Assembly: GCF_900313025.1 (NCBI RefSeq)
Contig: NZ_OMPQ01000007.1
Span: forward strand, 1-60,263
Direction of reading: 5' to 3'
DNA from: Pseudophaeobacter sp. EL27
Lineage (GTDB): Bacteria; Pseudomonadota; Alphaproteobacteria; Rhodobacterales; Rhodobacteraceae
DNA: 60,263 nt
This document shows positions 27,459 through 36,300 of this stretch, piece by piece; the stretch's first letter is position 1, and every line of letters begins with the position of its first letter. A model generated the notes under the pieces. It had not been told where the DNA came from. It made no database searches and saw nothing but the letters and a program-made list of their open reading frames with translations. Position numbers and translations under genes: made by a program.

Positions 27459-28423
27459 TGGACAAAAGCCTGATGGACCTGACCCCAGCGCCCTATTTTG
27501 CTGAAATCGCAGAAGGACCCGAAACAGGACAGGCCCATTGGGCAACCACCAAAGATGGCCTCCGCATTCGCGTCGGTCACTGGCTGCCAACAGGTGAAGA
27601 ACCGGTAAAAGGCACCGTGCTGATTTTCCCTGGTCGCACCGAATATGTCGAGAAATATGGCCCCGCAGCGATTGACCTGAATGCCCGTGGCTATGCCGCT
27701 CTGGCGGTGGACTGGCGCGGACAGGGGCTGGGGGATCGCATGTTAAGCGACCGCCGCCTTGGCCATGTCGAAGAATTTGGCGATTTTCAAAAGGACGTAG
27801 CTGCAGTGGTCAAACTGGCCAAACAGCTGAAGCTCCCTGAGCCCTGGTATCTGCTGGGTCATTCCATGGGCGGTGCCATCGGTCTGCGCGCCTTGATGGA
27901 GGGGCTACCGGTCAAAGCCTGTGCCTTTTCCGCGCCTATGTGGGGGATCCTCATTCCCAAAGCGATGAAGCCCATCGCCCGTATTCTTGGCGGGTTGGCG
28001 CCCTCGCTGGGGCTGAGCAACAAACGTGTTCCCACAACAACCGAAGGCCACTACGTGGAAACCGCGCCCTTCAAAGGCAATACCCTGACCAATGACCCGG
28101 CGATGTATCAGTTGATGATTGACCAGCTCAGGGCCGAGCCCGATCTGGTATTGGGCGGCCCCACCATCAACTGGTTGAGCGAAGGTCTGAAAGAATGCGA
28201 AGCCCTGGCCGAGCATCCCTCTCCCGTCCTGCCCTGCCTTACCTTTCTTGGCTCGCAAGAGCAGATCGTCAACAGCGAGGCGGTGAAAGAACGCATGTCC
28301 CGTTGGCCTGGTGGCGAGCTCGACCTAATTGATCCGGCCCAGCATGAAATTGTCATGGAAGACAGCGAGATCCGCCGCAGGGCCTTTGACAAGATGACCC
28401 TGCTGTTTGGCCAGTACCGCTAG
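27458..28423 (+). CDS. Alpha/beta hydrolase, lysophospholipase-like
   Basis: A 321-residue cytoplasmic hydrolase. The nucleophile elbow is GHSMGG (in WYLLGHSMGGAIGLRALM). VDWRGQGLGDR and the final AQHEIVMED, with a probable catalytic His, match the PldB/monoacylglycerol-lipase group. It is translationally coupled to the SCP2-domain gene, which may present or bind its lipid. The true substrate is unknown. A hairpin terminator follows at 28505. Confidence 0.85.
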   Translation: MDKSLMDLTPAPYFAEIAEGPETGQAHWATTKDGLRIRVGHWLPTGEEPVKGTVLIFPGRTEYVEKYGPAAIDLNARGYAALAVDWRGQGLGDRMLSDRRLGHVEEFGDFQKDVAAVVKLAKQLKLPEPWYLLGHSMGGAIGLRALMEGLPVKACAFSAPMWGILIPKAMKPIARILGGLAPSLGLSNKRVPTTTEGHYVETAPFKGNTLTNDPAMYQLMIDQLRAEPDLVLGGPTINWLSEGLKECEALAEHPSPVLPCLTFLGSQEQIVNSEAVKERMSRWPGGELDLIDPAQHEIVMEDSEIRRRAFDKMTLLFGQYR

Positions 28424-28504
28424 TCAGATAGCGACGCTCTGATCTCGCCCGCCTTCGGCAGAATTTCCCGAGGTGTGCTTACCACAAATTCGCACAATAA
28501 ATCC

Positions 28505-28536
28505 AGCCCCGCCCCGGTCTTCGGCGCGGGGCTTTG
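28505..28536 (+). terminator. Rho-independent terminator after the hydrolase gene
   Basis: Stem AGCCCCGC / GCGGGGCT followed by TTGCTTG. Ends the SCP2-hydrolase unit before pepF. Confidence 0.7.
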
Positions 28537-28607
28537 CTTGTGATCTCGCCCTACGGCCCTTAGATGTTGTGCAACGTAAAAACAGAGATGCCCGCCAAGG
28601 AGCCCCC

Positions 28608-30428
28608 ATGCAGCAACTCCCCTTTCCCGTCCGCGATGCCAATGCCAGCTCTGGTTCAGATGAGCTGGGCAATCTGCCGGTATGGGACCTTACTGATCTC
28701 TACGCCGCCGATGATGCGCCAGAGCTCGCCCGTGATCTGGATTGGCTGGAGCAGGAATGCAGCGCCTTTGCCGCCGACTATGAGGGCAATCTGGCCGCTC
28801 TGGATGCCGCAGGCCTGCTGGATTGCGTGCTGCGCAATGAAAAGATCAATTCTATTGCCGGGCGCATCATGTCCTATGCGGGTCTGCGCTACTACCAGCT
28901 GACCACGGATGCCGAGCGGACAAAATTCATGTCCGACTGCCAGGAGAAGATCACCATCTTCACCACGCCGCTGGTGTTTTTCACCCTGGAAATCAATCGC
29001 ATCGAAGACGAGACACTGGCAGCCCATTTTGCCGCCAATGCCGATCTCGCCCGCTACAAGCCGGTGTTTGATCGTATCCGCGCCATGAAACCCTACCAGC
29101 TCTCGGATGAATTGGAACGCTTCCTGCACGATCTGGGTGTTGTTGGTGACGCCTGGGAGCGACTGTTCGACGAGACCATTGCAGGCCTTACCTTTACCGT
29201 TGATGGCCAAGAGCTGAACATCGAAGGCACCCTGAACCTGCTGACCGAACAGGACCGCAGCAAACGCGAAGCCGCTTCGCGCGAATTGGCGCGGGTGTTT
29301 CAGGAAAACCTCAAAACATTTGCCCGCGTGCACAACACCCAGGCCAAAGAAAAAGAGATCATGGACCGCTGGCGCGGCATGCCCACGCCGCAGACCGGCC
29401 GCCATCTGTCCAACGATGTCGAGCCCGAGGTGGTCGAGGCCCTGCGCGAAGCCGTGGTCGCCGCCTACCCCAAGCTGAGCCACCGCTATTATGAGCTGAA
29501 ACGCAAATGGCTAGGGCTGGACCGCATGCAGGTCTGGGACCGCAACGCACCGCTGCCCATGGAAGACACCCGTGTGGTGGACTGGGAACAGGCCGAAAAG
29601 ACCGTGATGGAGGCTTATGAGACCTTTGATCCCCGCATGGGCGAGATCGCCGCACCCTTCTTTAGCAAGGGCTGGATCGATGCGGGCGTGAAGCCCGGCA
29701 AGGCCCCCGGTGCCTTTGCTCATCCCACTGTCACGGACGTGCACCCCTATGTGATGCTGAACTACCTGGGCAAGCCGCGGGACGTGATGACCCTGGCGCA
29801 TGAGCTGGGCCATGGCGTGCATCAGGTGCTGGCTGCCGAACAGGGCGAGATGCTCTCCTCTACCCCGCTGACCCTGGCGGAAACCGCCTCTGTCTTTGGC
29901 GAGATGCTCACCTTCCGCAAGATGCTGGACAAGGCTGAAACCAAGGAGGAGCGCAAGATCCTGCTGGCGGGCAAGGTCGAAGACATGATCAACACCGTGG
30001 TGCGCCAGATCGCCTTTTATGATTTTGAGTGCAAACTCCATGCCGCCCGCGCTGAGGGCGAGCTGACACCGGATGACATCAACGCGCTGTGGATGTCAGT
30101 GCAGGCCGAGAGCCTGGGCGAGGCCTTTGACTTCATGGAGGGCTATGAGACCTTCTGGTGCTATGTGCCGCATTTTGTTCATTCGCCCTTCTATGTCTAT
30201 GCCTATGCCTTTGGTGATGGCCTGGTGAACGCGCTTTACTCAGTCTATGCCGAGGGCGGTGAGGGCTTTGAGGACAAGTATTTTGACATGCTCAAGGCCG
30301 GCGGCTCAAAGCACCACAAAGAGCTGCTGGCGCCCTTTGGTCTCGATGCCTCGGACCCCAAGTTCTGGGACAAGGGCCTGTCGATGATCTCTGGCATGAT
30401 CGACGAGCTGGAAGCCATGGAAGACTGA
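28608..30428 (+). CDS. pepF: M3-family oligoendopeptidase F
   Basis: A 606-residue cytoplasmic zinc peptidase that cleaves short peptides. ATG 28608 has AAGGAG 5 bases upstream; the frame is open upstream to 28473 without a site. Zinc site: H398-E399-x-x-H402 in LAHELGHGVHQVL, with the third ligand Glu expected in TLAETASVFGEM about 25 residues later. Family features at the C-terminus: HFVHSPFYVYAYAFGDGLVNALY. Its stop overlaps the GNAT start by one base. Confidence 0.95.
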   Translation: MQQLPFPVRDANASSGSDELGNLPVWDLTDLYAADDAPELARDLDWLEQECSAFAADYEGNLAALDAAGLLDCVLRNEKINSIAGRIMSYAGLRYYQLTTDAERTKFMSDCQEKITIFTTPLVFFTLEINRIEDETLAAHFAANADLARYKPVFDRIRAMKPYQLSDELERFLHDLGVVGDAWERLFDETIAGLTFTVDGQELNIEGTLNLLTEQDRSKREAASRELARVFQENLKTFARVHNTQAKEKEIMDRWRGMPTPQTGRHLSNDVEPEVVEALREAVVAAYPKLSHRYYELKRKWLGLDRMQVWDRNAPLPMEDTRVVDWEQAEKTVMEAYETFDPRMGEIAAPFFSKGWIDAGVKPGKAPGAFAHPTVTDVHPYVMLNYLGKPRDVMTLAHELGHGVHQVLAAEQGEMLSSTPLTLAETASVFGEMLTFRKMLDKAETKEERKILLAGKVEDMINTVVRQIAFYDFECKLHAARAEGELTPDDINALWMSVQAESLGEAFDFMEGYETFWCYVPHFVHSPFYVYAYAFGDGLVNALYSVYAEGGEGFEDKYFDMLKAGGSKHHKELLAPFGLDASDPKFWDKGLSMISGMIDELEAMED

Positions 30429-30898
30429 TGCCTCTCCGCCTCAGGCCCGTTGGTCTCCAGGAGCTTGATCTGGTCCACCATATTCAGGTGGAACCCGATC
30501 AGACCCTGTATTCCGGCACCGTGAGGCAGGCTTTTGAAACCGCAGAAGATGGCGTGGATTTCCACGCCATTTTTTTACAGTCTAAGGCCATCGGCTTTTT
30601 CAAGATTGACCGGGCCTATGGGCTCGCTCAGGCGGATGAGTTGGGGTTGCGGGGCTTCATGATCGACCGCCAGCACCAGAAAAAGCGCTATGCGACGCGA
30701 GCGCTACAGGTCTTGCCTGACTACCTACACCAGCATTATCCCTATCAAACCGGCCTGGTCCTGACTGTGGATCTGCAAAACCTCAATGCGCTCAACCTCT
30801 ACCGCAAGAACGGCTTTTTAGACTCTGGCGAAATGCACTTTGGCGGATTGTTTGGCCTACAAAGGGTTATGCGGATGCCATTCCAGATCACCGAGTAG
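30428..30898 (+). CDS. GNAT-family N-acetyltransferase
   Basis: A 156-residue protein. The acetyl-CoA fold is visible: central strand LGLRGFMIDRQHQKKRYATRAL, where QHQKKRYA takes the place of the Q/RxxGxG/A loop with weak conservation, then LTVDLQNLNALNLYRKNGFLDSG, the usual end of the domain. The acceptor is unknown. TGATG overlap with pepF and a kinase-like gene 25 bp downstream suggest a three-gene operon. Confidence 0.8.
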   Translation: MPLRLRPVGLQELDLVHHIQVEPDQTLYSGTVRQAFETAEDGVDFHAIFLQSKAIGFFKIDRAYGLAQADELGLRGFMIDRQHQKKRYATRALQVLPDYLHQHYPYQTGLVLTVDLQNLNALNLYRKNGFLDSGEMHFGGLFGLQRVMRMPFQITE

Positions 30899-30923
30899 CC
30901 CAAAGAAGGGACGAGGAAGCAGT

Positions 30924-31775
30924 ATGGATCACAACGCAAAACCTGCCCTTCCGGCAGAGCTGATTTCATCCTTCCAAATCACCCAGGCCATTTTGGTGCA
31001 GACCGTGCCACGGGCGCAAATCTGGCAGGTCGAAACACGCCACCATGGAAGAGCCGCGCTAAAATGCTACACCTCGGGGCATATGGGTAATGAAGCCTCT
31101 GGGTTTCCCTTCCTGGCCCAGGTGCAGGGGCCAACTGCAACAATCTACCAGATCACCCCGAATGCAGTATTGATGGAATGGCTGGATGGACCGTCCTTGG
31201 GGGATATTGCCCGAAGGGGCGAAGGGGACGTGGCCGACAGGACGCTGGTAGAGGTCGCCGTAGAAATACACCGCCAAACCAAGGAACTGGACATTCCTGG
31301 GCTGCTGCCACTCGCACATTGGTTCCAGGCATTGCAGTCACCGCTTTCAGACCTGGCCCTATCATCACAGCACAAAGGCGCCATGCGCAGGGCGCAAAAC
31401 CTTGCAGAGGGGCTGCTGGCCAGCCAGGTGAACATCCGTCCGCTGCACGGGGATTTGCACCATGAGAACATCCGCCTAGGTCCGCGTGGTTTTTGCGCCT
31501 TCGATGCAAAAGGCATCCTCGGTGAGCGCTGCTATGAACTCGCCAATGCCTTTCGCCACCCAACGGGGCTCAAGTGCCCCCTGTCTGCCGCAGATCTTAT
31601 AGGGCAGCGCGCCCATCATTGGGGACAGGCCTTCGACGTCTCACCAAAGCGTTTGTTACAATGGGCCAGCGCAAAATGTGCTCTGTCCCTCGCTTGGCGC
31701 AAAGGAACAGATCTACAAGGCGACCCTGATCTGGATTTGCTGGACCAACTGCTCACGGTTCAGTCCAGACTCTAA
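30924..31775 (+). CDS. APH(6)/streptomycin-6-kinase-like phosphotransferase
   Basis: A 283-residue kinase-fold protein. ATG 30924 follows GAGGAAG; the frame open to 30840 overlaps the GNAT gene and is not preferred. Catalytic loop HGDLHHEN at 175-182 with D177, and the metal-binding FDAKG at D194, followed by LGERCYELAN. The LHGDLHHEN...DAKG-GE pattern resembles the aminoglycoside/hydroxyurea kinase family (StrB type) rather than APH(3'). In chromosomes such proteins may act on natural substrates, so resistance cannot be assumed. Confidence 0.75.
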   Translation: MDHNAKPALPAELISSFQITQAILVQTVPRAQIWQVETRHHGRAALKCYTSGHMGNEASGFPFLAQVQGPTATIYQITPNAVLMEWLDGPSLGDIARRGEGDVADRTLVEVAVEIHRQTKELDIPGLLPLAHWFQALQSPLSDLALSSQHKGAMRRAQNLAEGLLASQVNIRPLHGDLHHENIRLGPRGFCAFDAKGILGERCYELANAFRHPTGLKCPLSAADLIGQRAHHWGQAFDVSPKRLLQWASAKCALSLAWRKGTDLQGDPDLDLLDQLLTVQSRL

Positions 31776-32280
31776 ACGTTATCTCTCAATGCACCGCTCT
31801 TTGCATGCCCAATTATGAGAGTTCCGATCAAGTACCTGAGTATTACTATCAAGTATTTGAATTTGCACGATTTTTCCCAAAACCCAATTGACGACTCACT
31901 CTCACACCGTTATCCAGAACACAGGAACTGCAGCTAGCCGGATCGTCAGGCAGCAAGCAGCAAGCTACTCCAGCCAGTCCGGGCCTAGCCGGGACACGCC
32001 AGACAGCCAGCTAAGCCAGCAACTTAAACGCTCTAAGCCAGCCGTTCCGCTGTGTTCAGATTTTGGACCCTGTGGGATTTGAAGCCAGCCACCTGTGACT
32101 TCAGCCACCGCCTGTCAGGCCTTATCCTCGGACCGTCCGACACGCCAGGCCCCTCGCTCGCCAGCCCTAGGCCAGCCCGCAAGGTATCCGACCCAGCCCT
32201 TCTGGACCCCTGCCAGCTGTTAATGTGCCAGCCCTCCCAGCCCGGGTCAGGTCTCCTCTGAACCTCCGACCTGCCATAGA
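31776..32280. other. Non-coding, C-rich region with recurring CCAG(C) motif
   Basis: About 500 bp between the convergent APH-like and rpoH genes. From roughly 31950 to 32250 the plus strand carries about 14 copies of CCAG, mostly GCCAGC or GCCAGCC, at irregular spacing. Open frames here have no ribosome-binding sites or protein-like composition. The strand asymmetry (C-rich, G-poor in parts) would suit a Rho-utilisation region for plus-strand transcripts from the upstream operon; an RNA gene is possible. Confidence 0.4.
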
Positions 32281-32313
32281 AAACGGGCGGAACCAGATGG
32301 CTCCGCCCGTTTG
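32281..32313. terminator. rpoH terminator
   Basis: Stem AAACGGGCGGA / TCCGCCCGTTT with loop ACCAGATGGC. T/A-rich edges let it work on both strands; it sits 39 bp after the rpoH stop. Confidence 0.85.
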
Positions 32314-32351
32314 TTCATTCCTGACTGCACCCAGGCAAAACCTGGTGGCCG

Positions 32352-33248
32352 TTAATGCGCCGCCAGCATGCCCTTGGCAGAGGCCAGTTCGCGCATTTTC
32401 TTTTGCAGTTTCTCAAAGGCGCGCACTTCGATCTGACGGATCCGCTCGCGGCTGACATTATACTGCGCGCTCAGCTCTTCCAGCGTCTGAACCTTCTCCG
32501 CCAAACGGCGCTGGGTCAGAATGTCCTTCTCGCGGTCGTTCAACACCTCCAGCGCCTGGCCCAACAGCTCGCGACGGGCTTCCAGCTCATCACGGGCTTC
32601 ATAATCGCCAGCCTGATCAGCGTCTTCATCCTCAAGCCAATCCTGCCACTGCATGGTACCTTCGCCCTCGCTGCCAACAGTGGCATTGAGCGAGGCATCG
32701 CCACCAGACATGCGGCGGTTCATCGAGATGACTTCGTCTTCGGTCACGCCCAGATCATGGGCGATCCTGGCAACGTTTTCAGGACGCAGGTCGCCCTCTT
32801 CCAAAGCGCCAATCCGAGCCTTGGCCTTGCGCAGGTTGAAGAACAGCTTTTTCTGCGCCGAGGTGGTGCCCAGCTTGACCATCGACCAGGACCGCAGGAC
32901 ATATTCCTGGATCGAGGCGCGGATCCACCACATGGCATAGGTGGCCAGGCGGAAGCCCTTTTCAGGGTCAAAGCGTTTGACCGCCTGCATCAGGCCAACA
33001 TTGGCCTCAGAGATCACTTCGGCCTGCGGCAAACCGTAACCACGGTAGCCCATGGCAATTTTTGCGGCGAGACGCAGGTGCGAGGTCACCATCCGATGCG
33101 CGGCACCAGAGTCCTCTTTTTCCACCCAGGCCTTGGCCAGCATGTATTCTTCTTCCGGCTCCAGGAGCGGGAATTTGCGGATTTCTTGCATATAGCGGTT
33201 CAAACCGCCTTCGGGGGTCGGTGCGGGCAGATTTGCGTAATTAGCCAT
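32352..33248 (-). CDS. rpoH: RNA polymerase heat-shock sigma factor RpoH
   Basis: A 298-residue sigma-70-family factor that directs polymerase to heat-shock promoters. Region 2: [59 protein letters not shown]. The RpoH box follows as [16 protein letters not shown], which separates it from RpoD. Region 4: [39 protein letters not shown]. Many alphaproteobacteria have several RpoH paralogs; which one this is cannot be told here. Monocistronic with its own terminator. Confidence 0.95.
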   Translation of the reverse strand: MANYANLPAPTPEGGLNRYMQEIRKFPLLEPEEEYMLAKAWVEKEDSGAAHRMVTSHLRLAAKIAMGYRGYGLPQAEVISEANVGLMQAVKRFDPEKGFRLATYAMWWIRASIQEYVLRSWSMVKLGTTSAQKKLFFNLRKAKARIGALEEGDLRPENVARIAHDLGVTEDEVISMNRRMSGGDASLNATVGSEGEGTMQWQDWLEDEDADQAGDYEARDELEARRELLGQALEVLNDREKDILTQRRLAEKVQTLEELSAQYNVSRERIRQIEVRAFEKLQKKMRELASAKGMLAAH

Positions 33249-33398
33249 TCAAACGGTCCCTCCCAAGATGTTTACGGGCTTAACATTAAGTCATATGGGT
33301 TAGCGCTAAACACCTTTCAAGGGGTGCCTACAAGAAACACTATATATTTCACTCCCAGAACTATCTGTGACATGCGTCACAGATAGTTGCAAAAACAA

Positions 33399-34439
33399 TC
33401 AAGCTTTTACAACGGGTTGAGAAAGAGTCAAAATCAGAGAGGCCATATCTTCAGGCAGCGGCGCTTCAAATCGCAGATCCTCGCCGGTCACAGGGTGCAC
33501 AAACCCGAGAACCGCCGCATGCAGGGCTTGCCGGGGAAAGTTCTGCACTGCGGCAATAGCCGCCGGGGTCAGAGACTTGGCTGCCAGCTTGCGTTTGCCA
33601 CCATAGGTCGGATCACCAACCAGCCCATGTCCCGCATGGGTCATATGAACCCGGATCTGGTGAGTGCGTCCGGTTTCGAGCCAGCATTCAATCAGGGCCG
33701 CCACGGGTGGATTGCCAAAGGGCTCGACAATGCGGGCGCGTGTCACCGCATGACGGCCGCCCTGAAACAAAACCGCCTGGCGCTGACGATCATGTTTGTG
33801 TCGTGCCAATTGGGTGGTCAGCTTCAGGATATTGCCCGGTTCAAAACTGGTGCCCTTCACGCCACGTAGGCGCGGGTCATTGGCATCCGGCACCCCGTAG
33901 CAAATGGCGCGGTAATAGCGCTCAACCGTGTGTTTCTCAAACTGCTGCGCCAATCCCTGATGCGCCGCATCCGATTTGGCCACCACCAAGAGCCCGGAGG
34001 TCTCCTTGTCGATGCGGTGCACGATACCGGGGCGCTTGACCCCGCCTACCCCGGACAGGTTATCGCCACAGTGATGCAACAGAGCATTGACCAAAGTCCC
34101 CGATGGCGTTCCCGGCGCCGGATGCACCACCATGCCCGAAGGCTTGTTGATGACGATCAGATCATCGTCCTCAAAGATCACATCCAGGGCGATATCTTCG
34201 GGGCCAATGTGGCTGTCCTCGGCCTCCTCTACAGTGATGGAGATCACAGCGCCCTCAGCAACGCGCGCCTTGGCATCCTGTACCACCGCGCCATCCACCG
34301 ACAGGCTGCCAGCCTCGATCAGCCGCGCCAGCCTTGTGCGCGACAATGTCGCTTCCGCTGGAACATCCCGCGAAACCGCTTTATCAAGCCTCTTAGGCGG
34401 GTCTTCCGCGATGATAAACTCAATCTGGCGGCTGCCCAT
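33399..34439 (-). CDS. rluD: RluA/RluD-family 23S rRNA pseudouridine synthase
   Basis: A 346-residue enzyme that isomerises uridines in 23S rRNA. N-terminal S4 domain (LDKAVSRDVPAEATLSRTRLARLIEAGSLSVDG). Catalytic Asp D144 in HRIDKETSGLLVV. Then TGRTHQIRVHM near the C-terminus. AAGGA lies 7 bases before ATG 34439. The start codon overlaps, on the opposite strand, the start of the next small gene (shared CATG). RluD and RluC are hard to tell apart by eye; RluD is preferred for the S4 domain and length. Confidence 0.88.
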   Translation of the reverse strand: MGSRQIEFIIAEDPPKRLDKAVSRDVPAEATLSRTRLARLIEAGSLSVDGAVVQDAKARVAEGAVISITVEEAEDSHIGPEDIALDVIFEDDDLIVINKPSGMVVHPAPGTPSGTLVNALLHHCGDNLSGVGGVKRPGIVHRIDKETSGLLVVAKSDAAHQGLAQQFEKHTVERYYRAICYGVPDANDPRLRGVKGTSFEPGNILKLTTQLARHKHDRQRQAVLFQGGRHAVTRARIVEPFGNPPVAALIECWLETGRTHQIRVHMTHAGHGLVGDPTYGGKRKLAAKSLTPAAIAAVQNFPRQALHAAVLGFVHPVTGEDLRFEAPLPEDMASLILTLSQPVVKA

Positions 34440-34740
34440 GACTGATCCTTCCGAGCCTGAAATTCAAGACGAGCCGCCGCAGCTCAAGTTCCTGCGTCGG
34501 CTGGTGACCACATTGACCGTGGTGATGATTGGCGGGCTTGTAGTGGTAATTTCCCTGCTTGTCATCCGCTTGTCCGCGGATGGCCCCAGCCTGCCCGCAG
34601 AAATCACCCTGCCTGCAGGCACCACTGCCCAGGCCGTGACCTTTGGGTCGGGTTGGATTGCAGTAGTGACCACAGAAAACCAGATCCTGATTCTGGACCC
34701 AGCCTCTCACACGGTACGGCGAACCATCGATATCAAGTAA
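34438..34740 (+). CDS. Small single-pass membrane protein (DUF6476-like)
   Basis: A 100-residue protein with one membrane span (about 23-44, TTLTVVMIGGLVVVISLLVIRL) and a periplasmic domain built of short strands (ITLPAGTTAQAVTFGSGWIAVVTTENQILILDP). The pairing with rluD is common in Rhodobacterales as I recall. Function unknown. Start ATG 34438 shares CATG with rluD on the other strand, and no Shine-Dalgarno is visible, so translation may be leaderless or weak. Confidence 0.65.
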   Translation: MTDPSEPEIQDEPPQLKFLRRLVTTLTVVMIGGLVVVISLLVIRLSADGPSLPAEITLPAGTTAQAVTFGSGWIAVVTTENQILILDPASHTVRRTIDIK

Positions 34741-35307
34741 CACTAAGTCCGGCCAGGATCTAATACCCGACAGGACAATTCCCAACTCGGGTCAGACCTG
34801 ACACAGACCAGATAGCGTATAACGATCGCCGTCACGAACAAGGCACAAAACCAAATAAATATTAGGGTGAAATGGTCCCACCTCCGCGGCTCGGACGGAG
34901 ACCTCCCGATCCACAATCAAATAATTTTTAGGAGTTTTCAAAGCCAGTTCAGAAAATAGAACACCTTAGTCGGAACAAAATCAAAGGAAATGGGCCGCCT
35001 TGCTCGGCTGCCCCAAGGTTGCGCGTCAGACAGGTGAACGCAGCCATTCAAGCCTCCGGAGACTGAAGCCCACATACTGCACTGCGCACCAACATCAGCG
35101 GGGCGCAGGAAGTGACCTTTGTAAAGTTGTGACTCCCGTGGCATGACGCGCTGGTATCGGTCCAAACCTGCCATTCGTCTCCCTCGTTGATGCTGCGGTT
35201 GCAGCCCGTCTAGCTGAGTTTCCAACTCCGTGCGGCTTTCGAGTTCATGGCTGTGCAAATGGATGGCCTCACGTCATCCCAGAGCAGTAGCAAACCGGTA
35301 ATGAAGG
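34741..35307. other. Intergenic region before the TMAO module, no gene seen
   Basis: These 567 bp separate core genes from the tor-like cluster. Frames such as the 106-codon one at 34938-35258 (minus) lack a ribosome-binding site and look non-coding. The AT content is higher than on either side. No tRNA, direct repeat or IS end was recognised that would mark an insertion boundary. Confidence 0.4.
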
Positions 35308-36300
35308 CTACTGAATTTCCGGAAAAAAAACAGAAGGCGAGAGAGGTGCTGTCATCTTGCTGCTTTCCTTGTGGTTAAAGAGCCTGATTTCCGGCCCGGC
35401 AAGGCCTTCTTTGCGACCCGTTTGCAGGACCCTAAGAGCCTGTTTGAGCGCAAGCTCTCCTTGTTGCACCGGGTCGTCAAATGGAACCGCTAATACTCTT
35501 TCGTTCAGGATGCTGCGCTTGATCGTATGGCTGATATAGGTCGAGACCAATTCCACATCCGTGTACAGGCCCGTGACCTCTCTCAATCCGATTATTGCTT
35601 CCACCGCTGGCGCGCTGCCAATCAAAAGGTCAATGTCAGGAACGCTTGCGAATGCCTCTTCCACTGCATTGAGCTGTTGGCGTAGCCCTGTGTCTGCGCT
35701 GAACACAGCAACAATTTCGACACTGCCGCCCTTCAACCCTTCGCGCAGCCCCAGTTCAAGCGGCGCGACCCAACCGGATTCAGCTGGGCCGGAAATCAAA
35801 ACGGCACGTTTTTGTGCCGTACCAAAGGGATGCATCATTGCCAGGAAATCGCCAAGAACCTGTCCCATTTTCTGCCAATCCACTCCGATCCGCCCCGAAA
35901 GATCCTCACTGTGCAACTCGTTCACTAATCCAAAAACGGGAACGACCTCAGCGACTTCATGAATTGCCGTCAGCAAATCGGGATGGTCAGATGATACAGC
36001 GCCGACAAGAATAGCATCTACACCCTGGGTGGAGCATTTCTTAAGCTGGGCGACCTGATTGTCTAGAGATTGATAACCGCCCGCCTCATAGAACAAAAGA
36101 TCAACGGCATGAATGCGCGCCTCGTGCTCGAGCCCATAGCCCACACTGAGCCAGTATTCGTCCTTGAAGTGTGGGACCAGAACACAGACCGAAAGTTGTT
36201 GGTCTTCAGCCCGAACTACGAAATTTTCGGGAAAAAGACCTACCGCAAGAACGAGACTGACGATTGCAGTTGCAAATCGCCGCGCGTAGGCTCTCGCCAT
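35308..36300 (-). CDS. torT: Periplasmic TMAO-binding protein, TorT-like
   Basis: A 330-residue exported binding protein. Start ATG 36300 gives a signal peptide (ARAYARRFATAIVSLVLAVGLFPENFVVRA); longer frames run into torS. The periplasmic-binding-protein fold is like ribose-type and TorT proteins: LSVCVLVPHFKDEYWLSVGYGLEHEA, DNQVAQLKKCSTQGVDAILVGAVS, and ISGPAESGWVAPLELGLREG. In Escherichia coli TorT binds TMAO and presents it to TorS. Its divergent position against the TorS-like gene, sharing the CATG at the two starts, supports this role. The start is only moderately certain because no ribosome-binding site is clear. Confidence 0.8.
   Translation of the reverse strand: MARAYARRFATAIVSLVLAVGLFPENFVVRAEDQQLSVCVLVPHFKDEYWLSVGYGLEHEARIHAVDLLFYEAGGYQSLDNQVAQLKKCSTQGVDAILVGAVSSDHPDLLTAIHEVAEVVPVFGLVNELHSEDLSGRIGVDWQKMGQVLGDFLAMMHPFGTAQKRAVLISGPAESGWVAPLELGLREGLKGGSVEIVAVFSADTGLRQQLNAVEEAFASVPDIDLLIGSAPAVEAIIGLREVTGLYTDVELVSTYISHTIKRSILNERVLAVPFDDPVQQGELALKQALRVLQTGRKEGLAGPEIRLFNHKESSKMTAPLSPSVFFPEIQ

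Noticed and set aside
31888-32455. Short plus-strand frames in the CCAG-rich gap
   Set aside because: Pro/Ser-rich composition follows from the repeated motif; no ribosome-binding sites.
34938-35258. 106-codon minus-strand frame in the gap before torT
   Set aside because: No ribosome-binding site, no recognisable protein, composition unlike neighbouring genes.
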